Shown in pieces: positions 32,700-41,887 of a stretch of DNA of 56,751 nt. Made by a program: the position numbers and the translations under genes. How positions within the stretch are numbered: the stretch's first letter is position 1; each line of letters starts with the position of its first letter. The stretch comes from Kitasatospora indigofera (GTDB lineage: Bacteria > Actinomycetota > Actinomycetes > Streptomycetales > Streptomycetaceae). The notes beneath the pieces are model-generated. The model was not told the origin of the DNA, made no database searches, and was given only the letters and a program-made list of their open reading frames with translations. The DNA is taken from contig NZ_BNBO01000057.1 in the NCBI RefSeq assembly GCF_014655955.1, positions 1-56,751 on the forward strand. Direction: 5' to 3'.

Positions 32700-33628
32700 G
32701 AACACTCCGCCGCACGCTGCGGCTGCGGACCGCGCGGACCGCCCTGCCGGTACTCGCCGCCGTCGCCCTGCTCGCCCTGTTCGGCGGGGCCCTCGCCCCG
32801 CAGGACCCGCTCGCCCAGGACACCGCCCAGCTGCTCCACGCCCCCGGCGGCGCGCACCTGCTCGGCACCGACTACCTCGGCCGCGACGTGCTCAGCCGGC
32901 TGCTGGCCGGCACCGGCGACTCGGTGGCCGGCGCGGTGGAGGCGGTGGTGGCGGCGATGCTGCTCGGCATCGTCCCGGGAATCGCCTCGCTCTGGCTCGG
33001 CCGGGTCTTCGAGTGGGTGTCGCTGCGGGCGGTGGACGCCCTGATGACCCTGCCGTTCACGCTCTTCGCGATCGCCGCGGTCGGGGTCTTCGGCAACGGC
33101 CTGCACCAGGCGATGCTGGCCCTCGGGGTGCTGCTCTCGCCGCTGTTCTTCCGGGTCACCCGGGCCGCGGCGCTGGGCTTCACCCAGGCCCAGTACGTCC
33201 AGGCGGCCGAGCTGATGGGCGCCTCGCGCCGCTGGATCCTGCGGACCCACCTGTGGTCCAAGATCCTGCCGACCGTGGCCGTCACCACCGCCCACGCGCT
33301 GGCCACCGCCCTGCTGACGGTCACCTCGCTCACCTTCCTCGGCGTCGGCGTCCAGCCGCCGGCCCCGACCTGGGGCGGCATGCTCGCCAGCGACCTGGGC
33401 TTCCTCGCCCAGCAGCCCTGGGCCCCGATCCTGCCGGCCACCCTGATCATGCTCACCGTCGGCGCGCTCAACCTGCTCGCCGACGCCGTCCGCGACGCCG
33501 GGGCGGCCGGGACGGAACCGGCCAGGGCCCGCACCGCCGCCCCCGCACCGGCCGGACGTCCGCACCGCGCCGGCCCGACCGAGCAGCCCGCACCGAAGGA
33601 GCAGGCCGATGCCCCCCTCCCCGCCTGA
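32696..33628 (+). CDS. ABC transporter permease (DppC/OppC type)
   Basis: A 310-residue permease. The N-terminus has the DppC signature LLHAPGGAHLLGTDYLGRDVL, then five or six helices and the coupling loop TQAQYVQAAELMGASRRWIL. A C-terminal soluble tail of about 45 Ala/Pro-rich residues extends past the last helix. The ATG at 32696 overlaps the previous stop (ATGA), and its own 3' end overlaps the next gene by 20 bp, unusually long for this operon, so the tail codons are dual-use sequence. Confidence 0.9.
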   Translation: MRTLRRTLRLRTARTALPVLAAVALLALFGGALAPQDPLAQDTAQLLHAPGGAHLLGTDYLGRDVLSRLLAGTGDSVAGAVEAVVAAMLLGIVPGIASLWLGRVFEWVSLRAVDALMTLPFTLFAIAAVGVFGNGLHQAMLALGVLLSPLFFRVTRAAALGFTQAQYVQAAELMGASRRWILRTHLWSKILPTVAVTTAHALATALLTVTSLTFLGVGVQPPAPTWGGMLASDLGFLAQQPWAPILPATLIMLTVGALNLLADAVRDAGAAGTEPARARTAAPAPAGRPHRAGPTEQPAPKEQADAPLPA

Positions 33629-34742
33629 CCCGGACGCCACCAGCCGCACCACCGTTGCCAGTAGCACCGCCGGCCCCACGCCCGGCGCCCCCGTCCTGAC
33701 CGTGGACGGGCTGCACATCACCGTCGGCGCCGGCCGCGCCGAGGCCGTCCGCGACGTCAGCTTCCGGGTCCGGGCCGGCGAGGCCGTCGGACTGGTCGGC
33801 GAATCCGGCAGCGGCAAGACCCTCACCTGCCGTTCGGTGCTCGGCGTCGGGGCCCCCGGCGTCGCCGTCTCCGCCGGACGGATCGACCTGGCCGGCACCG
33901 AGCTCACCGCCCTGACCGAGCGCCAGTGGGAGCAGGTGCGCGGCACCCGGCTCGGCGCCGTCTTCCAGGACCCGGCCTCCTACCTCAACCCCTCCCTCAC
34001 CGTCGGCCGCCAACTGGCCGAACCGCTGCGGCTGCGGCACGGCCTGAACCGCGCCGCCGCCCGGGAGCGCGCGGTCGAACTGTTCGCCTCGGTCGGCCTG
34101 CACCGGCCCGAGGAGGTCTACCACCGGTACCCGCACGAGCTCTCCGGCGGCATGCTGCAGCGCGTCCTGATCGCCGTCGCGGTGGCCGGCGAGCCCGAGC
34201 TGCTGGTGGCCGACGAGGCCACCACCGCACTGGACACCGTCGTGCAGGCCGAGGTGCTCGAACTGCTCGCCAAGCTGCGCACCGAGCGCGGCCTCGCCCT
34301 GCTGCTGGTCACCCACGACCTCGCGGTGGTCGCCGAGGTCTGCGACCGGATCCTGGTCTTCTACGCGGGCGAGATCGTCGAGGACGGCCCGACCGCCGAG
34401 GTCGTCGCCGCCCCCGCCCACCCCTACACCGAGGCCCTGCTGCGGGTCGCCTCGATCGGCGACTGGCAGCGCCGCGACCTCGCGGTGATCCCCGGCCGCC
34501 CGCCCGAGGCCGGCGCCGCCCCCGTCGGATGCCGCTTCGCCGACCGCTGCGCGTTCGCCACGCCCGCCTGCTCCGACGCCCCCGTCCCGCTGACCGTGCG
34601 GCCCGACGGCCGCCGGGTGCGGTGCGGCCGGGCCGGCGAACTCGCCCTGGCCGGCGCCCTCGACACCCGCACGCCAACGTCCGCCGACCCGGCCGGCACC
34701 GCCGGCCGGACCCACCGCACCCTCCAGGAGGTGACCGCATGA
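33609..34742 (+). CDS. ABC transporter ATP-binding protein (DppD/OppD type)
   Basis: A 377-residue ATPase. Walker A is GESGSGKT, the Q-loop is in GAVFQDPASYLNPSL, the signature is LSGGMLQR, Walker B is LLVADEATTALD and the H-loop His is in LLVTHDLAVV. The C-terminal oligopeptide/dipeptide domain has the CRFADRCAFATPACSD cysteine pattern that in some members holds an Fe-S cluster. It energises the two permeases together with the next gene product. The N-terminal 25 residues are a Pro/Ser/Thr-rich extension. Confidence 0.92.
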   Translation: MPPSPPDPDATSRTTVASSTAGPTPGAPVLTVDGLHITVGAGRAEAVRDVSFRVRAGEAVGLVGESGSGKTLTCRSVLGVGAPGVAVSAGRIDLAGTELTALTERQWEQVRGTRLGAVFQDPASYLNPSLTVGRQLAEPLRLRHGLNRAAARERAVELFASVGLHRPEEVYHRYPHELSGGMLQRVLIAVAVAGEPELLVADEATTALDTVVQAEVLELLAKLRTERGLALLLVTHDLAVVAEVCDRILVFYAGEIVEDGPTAEVVAAPAHPYTEALLRVASIGDWQRRDLAVIPGRPPEAGAAPVGCRFADRCAFATPACSDAPVPLTVRPDGRRVRCGRAGELALAGALDTRTPTSADPAGTAGRTHRTLQEVTA

Positions 34743-35794
34743 GCCCCAGCACCGCCACCGCCACGGCGGCCGCCCACCCGGCGACCGCCGCCACCGAACC
34801 GCTGCTGCGGATCAGCGGGCTCTCCGTCGCCTACGGCCGCCGCCCCGGCCGGGCCGCCGAACGCGTCCTCGACGACGTCTCCCTGGACGCCCGGGCCGGC
34901 GAGATCCTCGGCGTCATCGGCGAGACCGGCTCGGGGAAGACCACCCTCGCCCGCGCCGTCGTCGGCCTGGCCCCGGTCGTCGAGGGCCGGATCACCGTCG
35001 ACGGCGAGGAGGTCACCGGCCTGCGCGGCCGCCCGCTGCGGGAGTTGCGCCGCAGCGGCCGGATCCAGTACATGTTCCAGGACCCGCTGCGCTCGCTCGA
35101 CCCGGACCTCACCGTCGGCGAGATCGTCGGCGAACCGCTCACCGTCGGCACCGGCACCGAGCGCGGCGAGCGGGCCGGGCGCGTCCGGGAGGCGCTCGAA
35201 CTGGTAGGCTTGCCCGCCGAGTTCGCCGAACGGACGCCCGGCCGGCTGTCCGGCGGCCAGCGCCAGCGGGTCTCGCTGGCCCGGTCCGTGGTCACCCGCC
35301 CACGGCTCCTGCTCGCGGACGAGCCGGTCAGCGCGCTCGACGCCTCCAACCGCAACCACGTCCTGCTGCTCCTGGACGAGCTGCGCCGCAGCCTCGGCCT
35401 CGCCGTCGTGATCATCTCGCACGACCTCAGCTCACTGGCCGGCATCGCCGACCGGATCGCCGTCCTCTACCGCGGCCGGCTGGTCGAGCAGGGGCCCGCC
35501 GAGGACGTCCTGACCAGCCCCCTGCACCCGTACACCGCGCTGCTCACCGCCTCGGCGCCCAGCGTCCGCCGCGAGCACCGGATCACCCCCGCCCAGCTGC
35601 GCCCGCGCGACCCCCGGCCCGAGTGGACCCTCCAACCGCCCGCCGATGCCTGCGTGTTCGCGCACCGCTGCCCCTTCGCCGGCGAGGACTGCCGGCAGGC
35701 CCCGGCCGCCGCGGCGCACGGCGGCCCGGCCCGCACGGTGGCCTGCCACCGCGCCGCCGACTGGCGCGAGCGGCTCACCGCCGACGCCCTCTGA
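34739..35794 (+). CDS. ABC transporter ATP-binding protein (DppF/OppF type)
   Basis: A 351-residue ATPase. Walker A is GETGSGKTT, the Q-loop is in IQYMFQDPLRSLDPDL, the signature is LSGGQRQR, Walker B is LLLADEPVSALD and the switch His is in VVIISHDLSS. The C-terminal family domain ends with CVFAHRCPFAGEDC. It pairs with the preceding ATPase as the heterodimeric motor. The ATG at 34739 overlaps the upstream stop (ATGA). It is the last importer gene; a 92-bp gap then separates it from the first monooxygenase. Confidence 0.92.
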   Translation: MSPSTATATAAAHPATAATEPLLRISGLSVAYGRRPGRAAERVLDDVSLDARAGEILGVIGETGSGKTTLARAVVGLAPVVEGRITVDGEEVTGLRGRPLRELRRSGRIQYMFQDPLRSLDPDLTVGEIVGEPLTVGTGTERGERAGRVREALELVGLPAEFAERTPGRLSGGQRQRVSLARSVVTRPRLLLADEPVSALDASNRNHVLLLLDELRRSLGLAVVIISHDLSSLAGIADRIAVLYRGRLVEQGPAEDVLTSPLHPYTALLTASAPSVRREHRITPAQLRPRDPRPEWTLQPPADACVFAHRCPFAGEDCRQAPAAAAHGGPARTVACHRAADWRERLTADAL

Positions 35795-35886
35795 CGCCGG
35801 CGGCGGCCCCCCACGCCCCCGGCGGCCGCCGCCACCCCGCACCTGATCGCACCACCCCCGTACCGACCCACGTCTGGAGTACCGCC

Positions 35887-36978
35887 ATGCCCGTCGAGTT
35901 CATCGGCCTCGCCGCCACCAAGCCGTTCACCGAGACCGACACCCAGGACACCGGCCCCGCCGTGCAGCCCGGCTACCTGCGTGAACTGGCCCTGGCCCAC
36001 GAGGAGTCCGGCTTCGACCGGGTGCTGGTCGCGCACTCCTCGGCCAGCCCCGACGGCTTCACCGTCGCCGACCAGGTGCTGACCCACACCAGCCGCCTGG
36101 GCGTCCTGCTCGCGCACCGCCCCGGTTTCGTCTCGCCGACCGTCGCGGCCCGCAAGTACGCCACCCTGGACGCCTTCCACCCCGGCCGGATCGCCCTGCA
36201 CGTGATCACCGGCGGCGACGACGCCGACCAGGCCAGGGACGGCGACTTCAGCGACAAGGAGACCCGCTACCGCCGCACCGACGACTTCCTCCAGGTGGTC
36301 CGCCGCACCTGGGACTCGGCCGAACCCTTCGACCACGAGGGGGAGTTCTACTCGGTGAAGGGCGGCCTGTCGTCCGTCCGGCCCGAGCGGCCGATCCCGG
36401 TCTACTTCGGCGGCGCCTCCGCGGACGCCGTCCGGGTCGGCGGCCGGCACGCGGACGTGTACGCCTTCTGGGGCGAGCCGCTGGCGGGCATCGCCGAGCG
36501 GATCCGCCAGGTCCGCGCGGCGGCCGAACCCTACGGCCGGGACCCGGCGTTCAGCGTCAGCCTGCGGCCGATCCCGGCCGAGACCGAGGCCGCCGCCTGG
36601 GAGCGCGCCGCCGAGATCCTGCGGCTCACCAAGGAGAGGACCGGCGACCTGCGCAAGGCCTTCAACCTCGACCACTCCGCCCAGGAGGGCTCGCAGCGCC
36701 TGCTCGCGGCCGCCGCCGAGGGCGACGTGCACGACAAGCGGCTCTGGACGGCGGTCGCCAAGGCCACCGGCGCGGCCGGCAACTCCACCGCCCTGGTGGG
36801 CTCCTACGAGCAGGTCGCCGAATCCCTGCTGGACTACACCGCGATCGGCGTCGGCACGCTGCTGATCCGCGGCTTCGACCAGCTGGCCGACGCCCGGGAC
36901 TACGGCAAGCTGATCACGCTGGTCCGCGACCAGGTGGACGCCGGCGGCGCGGTGCTCGCGGGAGCGGCGAGCGCATGA
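35887..36978 (+). CDS. LLM-class flavin-dependent monooxygenase, SsuD-like (paralogue 1)
   Basis: A 363-residue TIM-barrel monooxygenase of the bacterial luciferase superfamily, starting MPVEFIGLAATKPF. LHVITGGDDADQARDGDF and ETRYRRTDDFLQVVRRTW match the SsuD/NtaA-like core, and PVYFGGASADAVRVGGRHAD is the standard barrel strand before the flavin phosphate region. It uses FMNH2 and oxygen, with reduced flavin supplied by the reductase encoded at 42928. Its target is probably a C-S bond of a sulfonate or sulfone. The ATG at 35887 has GGAG ten bases upstream. Its stop overlaps the molybdoenzyme gene. Confidence 0.9.
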   Translation: MPVEFIGLAATKPFTETDTQDTGPAVQPGYLRELALAHEESGFDRVLVAHSSASPDGFTVADQVLTHTSRLGVLLAHRPGFVSPTVAARKYATLDAFHPGRIALHVITGGDDADQARDGDFSDKETRYRRTDDFLQVVRRTWDSAEPFDHEGEFYSVKGGLSSVRPERPIPVYFGGASADAVRVGGRHADVYAFWGEPLAGIAERIRQVRAAAEPYGRDPAFSVSLRPIPAETEAAAWERAAEILRLTKERTGDLRKAFNLDHSAQEGSQRLLAAAAEGDVHDKRLWTAVAKATGAAGNSTALVGSYEQVAESLLDYTAIGVGTLLIRGFDQLADARDYGKLITLVRDQVDAGGAVLAGAASA

Positions 36979-39383
36979 CCGCCGTCCTCCCACCCCGGAC
37001 CTCGCCCACCACCTCGCACTGGGGCGCCTTCGGTGTCCGCCCCGGTGCGAGGGGCGGCGTCGAGGTACTGCCGCACCCCGCCGACCCGTCGCCGTCCCCG
37101 CTGCTCGGCGGGGTGGCCGGCGCGCTCGACCACCCGACCCGGGTGCGCCGTCCGGCGGTCCGGCAGGGCTGGCTGGAGCACGGCCCCGGGCCCTCGACCG
37201 CGCGCGGCGCCGAGCCGTTCGTCGAGGTGGAGTGGGAGCACGCGCTGGACCTGGTGGCCGCCGAACTCGACCGGGTCCGCCGCGAGCACGGCAACCAGGC
37301 CGTCTTCGGCGGCTCCTACGGCTGGGCCAGCGCCGGCCGGTTCCATCACGCACAGAGCCAACTGCACCGCTTCCTCGGCCAGTTCGGCGGCTACACCGGC
37401 TCCCGGAACTCCTACAGTCTGGGCACCTCGCTGGTGCTGCTGCCGCACCTGGTCGGCGACGCCGAGACGGTGCTGCGGGCCGCGTCCTCCTGGCCCACCA
37501 TCACCCGGCACACCCGCCTGATCGTCGCCTTCGGCGGCGTCCCGGCCAAGAACGTCTACGTCACCCCGGGCGGAGTCACCCGGCACGGCACCCCCGGGCA
37601 CCTCGCCGCACTCGCCGCCCGGGGGGTCGAGGTGGCCCTGGTCAGCCCGCTGCGGGACGACCTGCCCGACGGGCCCGCCACCGACTGGTTCCCGGTCGCC
37701 CCGGCCACCGACACCGCGCTGATGCTGGCCCTCACCCACACCCTGGTCGCCGAGGGACTGCACGACCGGGCCTTCCTCGACGCCTGCACCACCGGCTTCG
37801 ACACCCTGGCCGACTACCTGCACGGCGGGCCGGACGGCGTCGTCAAGGACGCCGACTGGGCGGCCGCGATCTGCGGGATCGAGGCCGGCCGGATCCGCGC
37901 CCTGGCCCGCCGGATGGCGGCCACCCGCACGCTGGTCACCGTCACCTGGTCGCTCCAGCGCGCCCGGTACGGCGAGCAGCCGGTCTGGGCCGGACTGGCG
38001 CTGGCCGCCGCGCTCGGCCAGATCGGCCTGCCCGGCGGCGGCTTCGGCCACGGCTACGGCTCGATGGGCGACGTCGGCGACCCGGGCCCGCAGCTGCGGC
38101 TGCCGTTCCTGCCCCAGGAGCCCAACCCCGTCCGGGACTTCATCCCCTGCGCCCGGATCGCCGACCTGCTGCTGCACCCCGGCGAGGCGTTCGACTACGA
38201 CGGCGCCCGCTACACCTACCCCGACATCCGGCTCGTCCACTGGGCCGGCGGCAACCCCTTCCACCACCACCAGGACCTCGGCCGGCTCCGCCGCGCCTTC
38301 GCCCGCCCCGACACCGTCATCGTCCACGAACCGCACTGGACCTCCACCGCCCGGCACGCCGACATCGTGCTGCCCGTCACCACCGCCCTCGAACGCGAGG
38401 ACTTCGGCGGCGGCCGCCGCGACACCCACCTGATCGCCATGCACCGCGCCGTCGACCCGGTCGGCGAGGCCCGCGACGACCACGCCGTGCTGGCCGCCCT
38501 CGCCGACCGGCTCGGCTTCGGCGAACGCTTCACCGAGGGGCGGACCCCGCGCCAGTGGCTGGAGCACCTGTACGCCGAATGGGCGGCCGAGCTGACCGCC
38601 TCGGGCCGGGCGCAGCCGCCCGCCTTCGACCGCTTCTGGTCGGCGGGGGAGTGGCAACTGCCCGAAGGCCCGTCCGAGTTCACCCTGTTCGAGGAGTTCA
38701 GGGCGGACCCGCAACGCTCCCCGCTGCGCACTCCGAGCGGTCGGATCGAACTCGCCTCGGCCACCGTCGCGGCGATGGGCCTGCCGGACTGCCCGGGCCA
38801 CCCGAGCTGGCTGGAGCCCGAGGAGCGGCTCGGCGGCCCGGCCGCCGGCCGGCACCCGCTGCTGCTGATCGCCAACCAGCCCGCCACCCGGCTGCACAGC
38901 CAACTGGACACCGGCGCCGTCAGCCTGGCCGCCAAGGTCGCCGGCCGGGAGGCGGTCCAGCTGCACCCGGACGACGCCGCCGGGCGGGGGATCGCGGAGG
39001 GTGACCTGGTCCGGATCTTCAACGACCGCGGTGCCTGCCTGGCCGGCGCCGTGCTCACCGAACGGGTCCGGCCCGGAGTCGTCCGGCTGCCCACCGGCGC
39101 CTGGTTCGACCCGGTGCCCGGGGTGGAGCCGCCGCTCTGCGCCCACGGCAACCCCAACGTGCTGACCGCCGACCTGCCCAGCTCGCGGCTCTCCCAGGGC
39201 TGCGTCGGCCAGCACGCCCTGGTCCAGCTCGAACGCTGGAGCGGGGGCGAGCCGCCCCCGGTCACCGTCCGCACCCCGCCCGCCTTCGTCCGCCGTACCG
39301 GCGTACCCACCGCCGCGCCCGCCGGCGTGCCCGCCGCACCGGCTGCCCCCGCCGAGCCGCCCACCGACCCGAAAGCCCCGTGA
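36975..39383 (+). CDS. BisC-type molybdopterin oxidoreductase (S-/N-oxide reductase)
   Basis: An 802-residue bis-MGD molybdoenzyme of the DMSO reductase superfamily. TSHWGAFGVRPG and GGSYGWASAGRFHHAQSQLH match biotin- and methionine-sulfoxide reductases (BisC/TorZ/DorA group). SRNSYSLGTS carries the likely Ser ligand of Mo. There is no N-terminal Cys quartet for a 4Fe-4S cluster and no Tat signal, so it is a soluble cytoplasmic enzyme. LANQPATRLHSQLD-type sequence (LIANQPATRLHSQLDTG) and a C-terminal cofactor-binding beta barrel are present, followed by a 40-residue Ala/Pro tail. In this cluster it probably reduces an organic sulfoxide. Its ATG at 36975 overlaps the previous stop. Confidence 0.88.
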   Translation: MTAVLPPRTSPTTSHWGAFGVRPGARGGVEVLPHPADPSPSPLLGGVAGALDHPTRVRRPAVRQGWLEHGPGPSTARGAEPFVEVEWEHALDLVAAELDRVRREHGNQAVFGGSYGWASAGRFHHAQSQLHRFLGQFGGYTGSRNSYSLGTSLVLLPHLVGDAETVLRAASSWPTITRHTRLIVAFGGVPAKNVYVTPGGVTRHGTPGHLAALAARGVEVALVSPLRDDLPDGPATDWFPVAPATDTALMLALTHTLVAEGLHDRAFLDACTTGFDTLADYLHGGPDGVVKDADWAAAICGIEAGRIRALARRMAATRTLVTVTWSLQRARYGEQPVWAGLALAAALGQIGLPGGGFGHGYGSMGDVGDPGPQLRLPFLPQEPNPVRDFIPCARIADLLLHPGEAFDYDGARYTYPDIRLVHWAGGNPFHHHQDLGRLRRAFARPDTVIVHEPHWTSTARHADIVLPVTTALEREDFGGGRRDTHLIAMHRAVDPVGEARDDHAVLAALADRLGFGERFTEGRTPRQWLEHLYAEWAAELTASGRAQPPAFDRFWSAGEWQLPEGPSEFTLFEEFRADPQRSPLRTPSGRIELASATVAAMGLPDCPGHPSWLEPEERLGGPAAGRHPLLLIANQPATRLHSQLDTGAVSLAAKVAGREAVQLHPDDAAGRGIAEGDLVRIFNDRGACLAGAVLTERVRPGVVRLPTGAWFDPVPGVEPPLCAHGNPNVLTADLPSSRLSQGCVGQHALVQLERWSGGEPPPVTVRTPPAFVRRTGVPTAAPAGVPAAPAAPAEPPTDPKAP

Positions 39384-40633
39384 TGACCCAGCACCCGGCC
39401 CAGCAGCTGATCCAGCCAGGGGCCCAGCCACCGCCCGCCCCACCCGCCGTGCCGCCCGCACCACCCGCCCGGCCCGCCGCCCCCCGCCTTCCCGCGCCCG
39501 ACCTGGACGCGCTGCCGGCCGTCACCGCGGCCCTCGCCGCGCACGCCGAGGAGCACGACCGCGAAGCCTCCTTCCCCTACCGGGGCATCGAGGCCGTGCA
39601 CCGGGCCGGGCTGCTCACCGCCACCGTGGGCGCCCGCTCCGGCGGCCTCGGCGGCCGGCTCGCCGACACCGTCCGGATTCTCGGCGCCCTCGGCGCGGGC
39701 GACCCTGCGGTGGCGCTGGTCACGGCGATGACCCTGTTCACCCACGCGGCCGAGGCCCGCACCCCGTACTGGCCCGCCGAGGTGTACGCGGAGCTGGTGG
39801 CCGAGTCCGCCGAGCGCGCGACCCTGGTCAACGCGCTGCGGGTGGAACCCGACCTGGGCACCCCCGTACGCGGCGGACTGCCCGCGACCGTGGCGCGGCG
39901 CCGCGGCGACCACTGGGAGCTGACCGGCCGCAAGATCTTCTCCACCGGCGCGGAGGCCCTGCGCTGGATGCTGGTCTGGGCCCGCACCGACGAGCCCGAA
40001 CCCCGGGTCGGCAGCTTCCTGGTCCGCTCGGACGCGGCGGGCCTGACCGTCGAGCGGACCTGGAACCACCTCGGCCTGCGCGCCAGCCGCAGCGACGACG
40101 TCCTGCTCGACGCCGTCCGGGTGCCCCACGGGCACGTCGCCGGGCTCGCCCGGCCCGGTGCGGACGGCGGCCGGGACACCGTGGCAGGCGCCTGGAACTC
40201 GCTCGGGCTCACCGCCCTCTACCTCGGCGTGGCCCGGACCGCCCTGGAGTGGCTGACCGGCTTCCTGCACGAGCGCGTCCCGACCGCGCTCGGCGCGCCG
40301 CTCGCGAGCCTGCCGCGGTTCCAGAACGCCGTCGGCGAGATCGAGGTGACGCTCGACGGCGCCGAACGGCTCGTCACCGCGCTGGCGCAGGCCGTCGACG
40401 CGGGCGAGCCGGCCGCCGCCGAGCAGTCCGCCGGCGCCAAGGTGCTCGGCACCCGGGCCGCGATCGGCGCCGTCGAACAGGCCGTCGCCCTGATCGGCAA
40501 CAACGCGCTCACCTACGACAACCCGCTCCAGCGCCACCTGCGCAACGTGCTCTGCAGCCGCATCCACACCCCGCAGGACGACACCGTCCTGCTCGCCGCC
40601 GGGCAGCGCGCCCTGCTGCGCACCCGCCCCTGA
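39380..40633 (+). CDS. Acyl-CoA dehydrogenase-family flavoprotein (SfnB/DszC-like)
   Basis: A 417-residue protein (GTG start; 416 from the ATG at 39383). A Pro/Ala-rich stretch covers residues 10-40. The acyl-CoA dehydrogenase fold follows: GIEAVHRAGLLTATVGARSGG, the beta domain HWELTGRKIFSTGAEALRWM and SFLVRSDAAGLTVERTWNHL, then a helical C-terminal domain ending NVLCSRIHTPQDDTVLLAAG. The catalytic Glu expected of true acyl-CoA dehydrogenases is not evident. This is in line with the sulfur-acquisition SfnB or the DszC-type flavin monooxygenases, which use reduced flavin and oxygen on S-compounds. Overlap with the molybdoenzyme gene is GTGA. Confidence 0.83.
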   Translation: MMTQHPAQQLIQPGAQPPPAPPAVPPAPPARPAAPRLPAPDLDALPAVTAALAAHAEEHDREASFPYRGIEAVHRAGLLTATVGARSGGLGGRLADTVRILGALGAGDPAVALVTAMTLFTHAAEARTPYWPAEVYAELVAESAERATLVNALRVEPDLGTPVRGGLPATVARRRGDHWELTGRKIFSTGAEALRWMLVWARTDEPEPRVGSFLVRSDAAGLTVERTWNHLGLRASRSDDVLLDAVRVPHGHVAGLARPGADGGRDTVAGAWNSLGLTALYLGVARTALEWLTGFLHERVPTALGAPLASLPRFQNAVGEIEVTLDGAERLVTALAQAVDAGEPAAAEQSAGAKVLGTRAAIGAVEQAVALIGNNALTYDNPLQRHLRNVLCSRIHTPQDDTVLLAAGQRALLRTRP

Positions 40634-40717
40634 CCCGCCCGCCCCTGACCCGCCCGCCCCGACTCCCGCTCCCCGGCCGCGCTTCCCCGCGGCCGGCGCA
40701 CGAAAGGCCCTGACACC

Positions 40718-41887
40718 ATGCCCGTCGAGTTCATCGGCATGATCGGCACCACTGACGTCTCCGAGACCCGCCCCGCCACCGGCCCGGTCGTCGACCCCGA
40801 CTTCACCAGGCGCTTCGCCAAGGCCCACGAGGAGGCCGGCTTCGACCGGATCCTGATCGGCTACGGCTCCTCCAGCCCCGACGGCGGCCAGGTCGCCGCC
40901 CACGTGGCCGCGCACACCGAGCGGCTCGGCCTGCTGGTCGCGCACCGGCCGGGCTTCGTCGCCCCCACCCTGGCGGCGCGCACCTTCGCCACCCTGGACC
41001 AGTTCTCGGGCGGCCGGGTCGCCGTCCACATCATCACCGGCGGCCACGACGCCGAGCAGCGCCGGGACGGCGACTACCTGCCCAAGGACGAGCGCTACGA
41101 CCGCAGCGACGACTACCTGGACGTCCTCACCAAGGCCTGGACCAGCGAGGGCCCGTTCGACCACCAGGGCCCGCACTACCGGCTGGAGGACTTCCACGCC
41201 GAGGTCCGGCCCGTCCAGCAGCCGCGCATCCCGCTCTACTTCGGCGGGTCCTCCGAGGCGGCCTACCGGGTCGGCGGCAAGCACGCGGACGTCTTCGCGC
41301 TCTGGGGCGAGCCGCTCGCCGAGACGGCCGAGCAGATCGCCTCCGTCCGGGCCGGCGCCGAGGCGGCCGGGCGCAGCACGCCGCCCCGGATCAGCGTCTC
41401 CTTCCGGCCGATCCTGGGCCGCACCGAGGAGGAGGCCTGGGAACGCGCCCACGGCATCTTGCACACCATCCAGAACCGCGGCCGCGGCGGTGGCTCCTTC
41501 GTGGGCAAGCGCGCCGTCCTCCCGGTCGGCCCCGACGCCCGGCCGCAGAACGCGGGCTCGCAGCGACTGCTCGCCGCCGCCGCCAAGGCCGACCGCCACG
41601 ACCGCGCCCTGTGGACCGCCCCGGCCGCCGCCACCGGCGCCGCGGGCAACTCGACCGCGTTGGTCGGCACCCCGGAGACGGTCGCGCAGGCACTGCTCGA
41701 CTACGTCGACATCGGCGTCAGCACCCTCCTGATCCGTGGCTACGACCCGCTGGAGGACGCCCTGGACTACGGGCGCCACCTGCTGCCGCTGGTCCGTCAG
41801 GAGGTCGCCCGCCGCGAGCGCGCCGAGGCCGCCCGTGAGGCCGCCGCCCGCCTGGCCGCCCCGGTCACCGCGGGGAGCGCCCGATGA
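40718..41887 (+). CDS. LLM-class flavin-dependent monooxygenase, SsuD-like (paralogue 2)
   Basis: A 389-residue luciferase-like monooxygenase starting MPVEFIGMIGTTDV, clearly paralogous to the 35887 product over its whole length (VHIITGGHDAEQRRDGDY, PLYFGGSSEAAYRVGGKHAD). It differs by a Gly/Arg-rich insert GRGGGSFVGKRAVLP near residue 255 and a charged C-terminal extension. Two paralogues in one operon suggest successive or alternative substrates. The ATG at 40718 follows GAAAGG. Its stop overlaps the hydrolase gene as ATGA. Confidence 0.9.
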   Translation: MPVEFIGMIGTTDVSETRPATGPVVDPDFTRRFAKAHEEAGFDRILIGYGSSSPDGGQVAAHVAAHTERLGLLVAHRPGFVAPTLAARTFATLDQFSGGRVAVHIITGGHDAEQRRDGDYLPKDERYDRSDDYLDVLTKAWTSEGPFDHQGPHYRLEDFHAEVRPVQQPRIPLYFGGSSEAAYRVGGKHADVFALWGEPLAETAEQIASVRAGAEAAGRSTPPRISVSFRPILGRTEEEAWERAHGILHTIQNRGRGGGSFVGKRAVLPVGPDARPQNAGSQRLLAAAAKADRHDRALWTAPAAATGAAGNSTALVGTPETVAQALLDYVDIGVSTLLIRGYDPLEDALDYGRHLLPLVRQEVARRERAEAAREAAARLAAPVTAGSAR

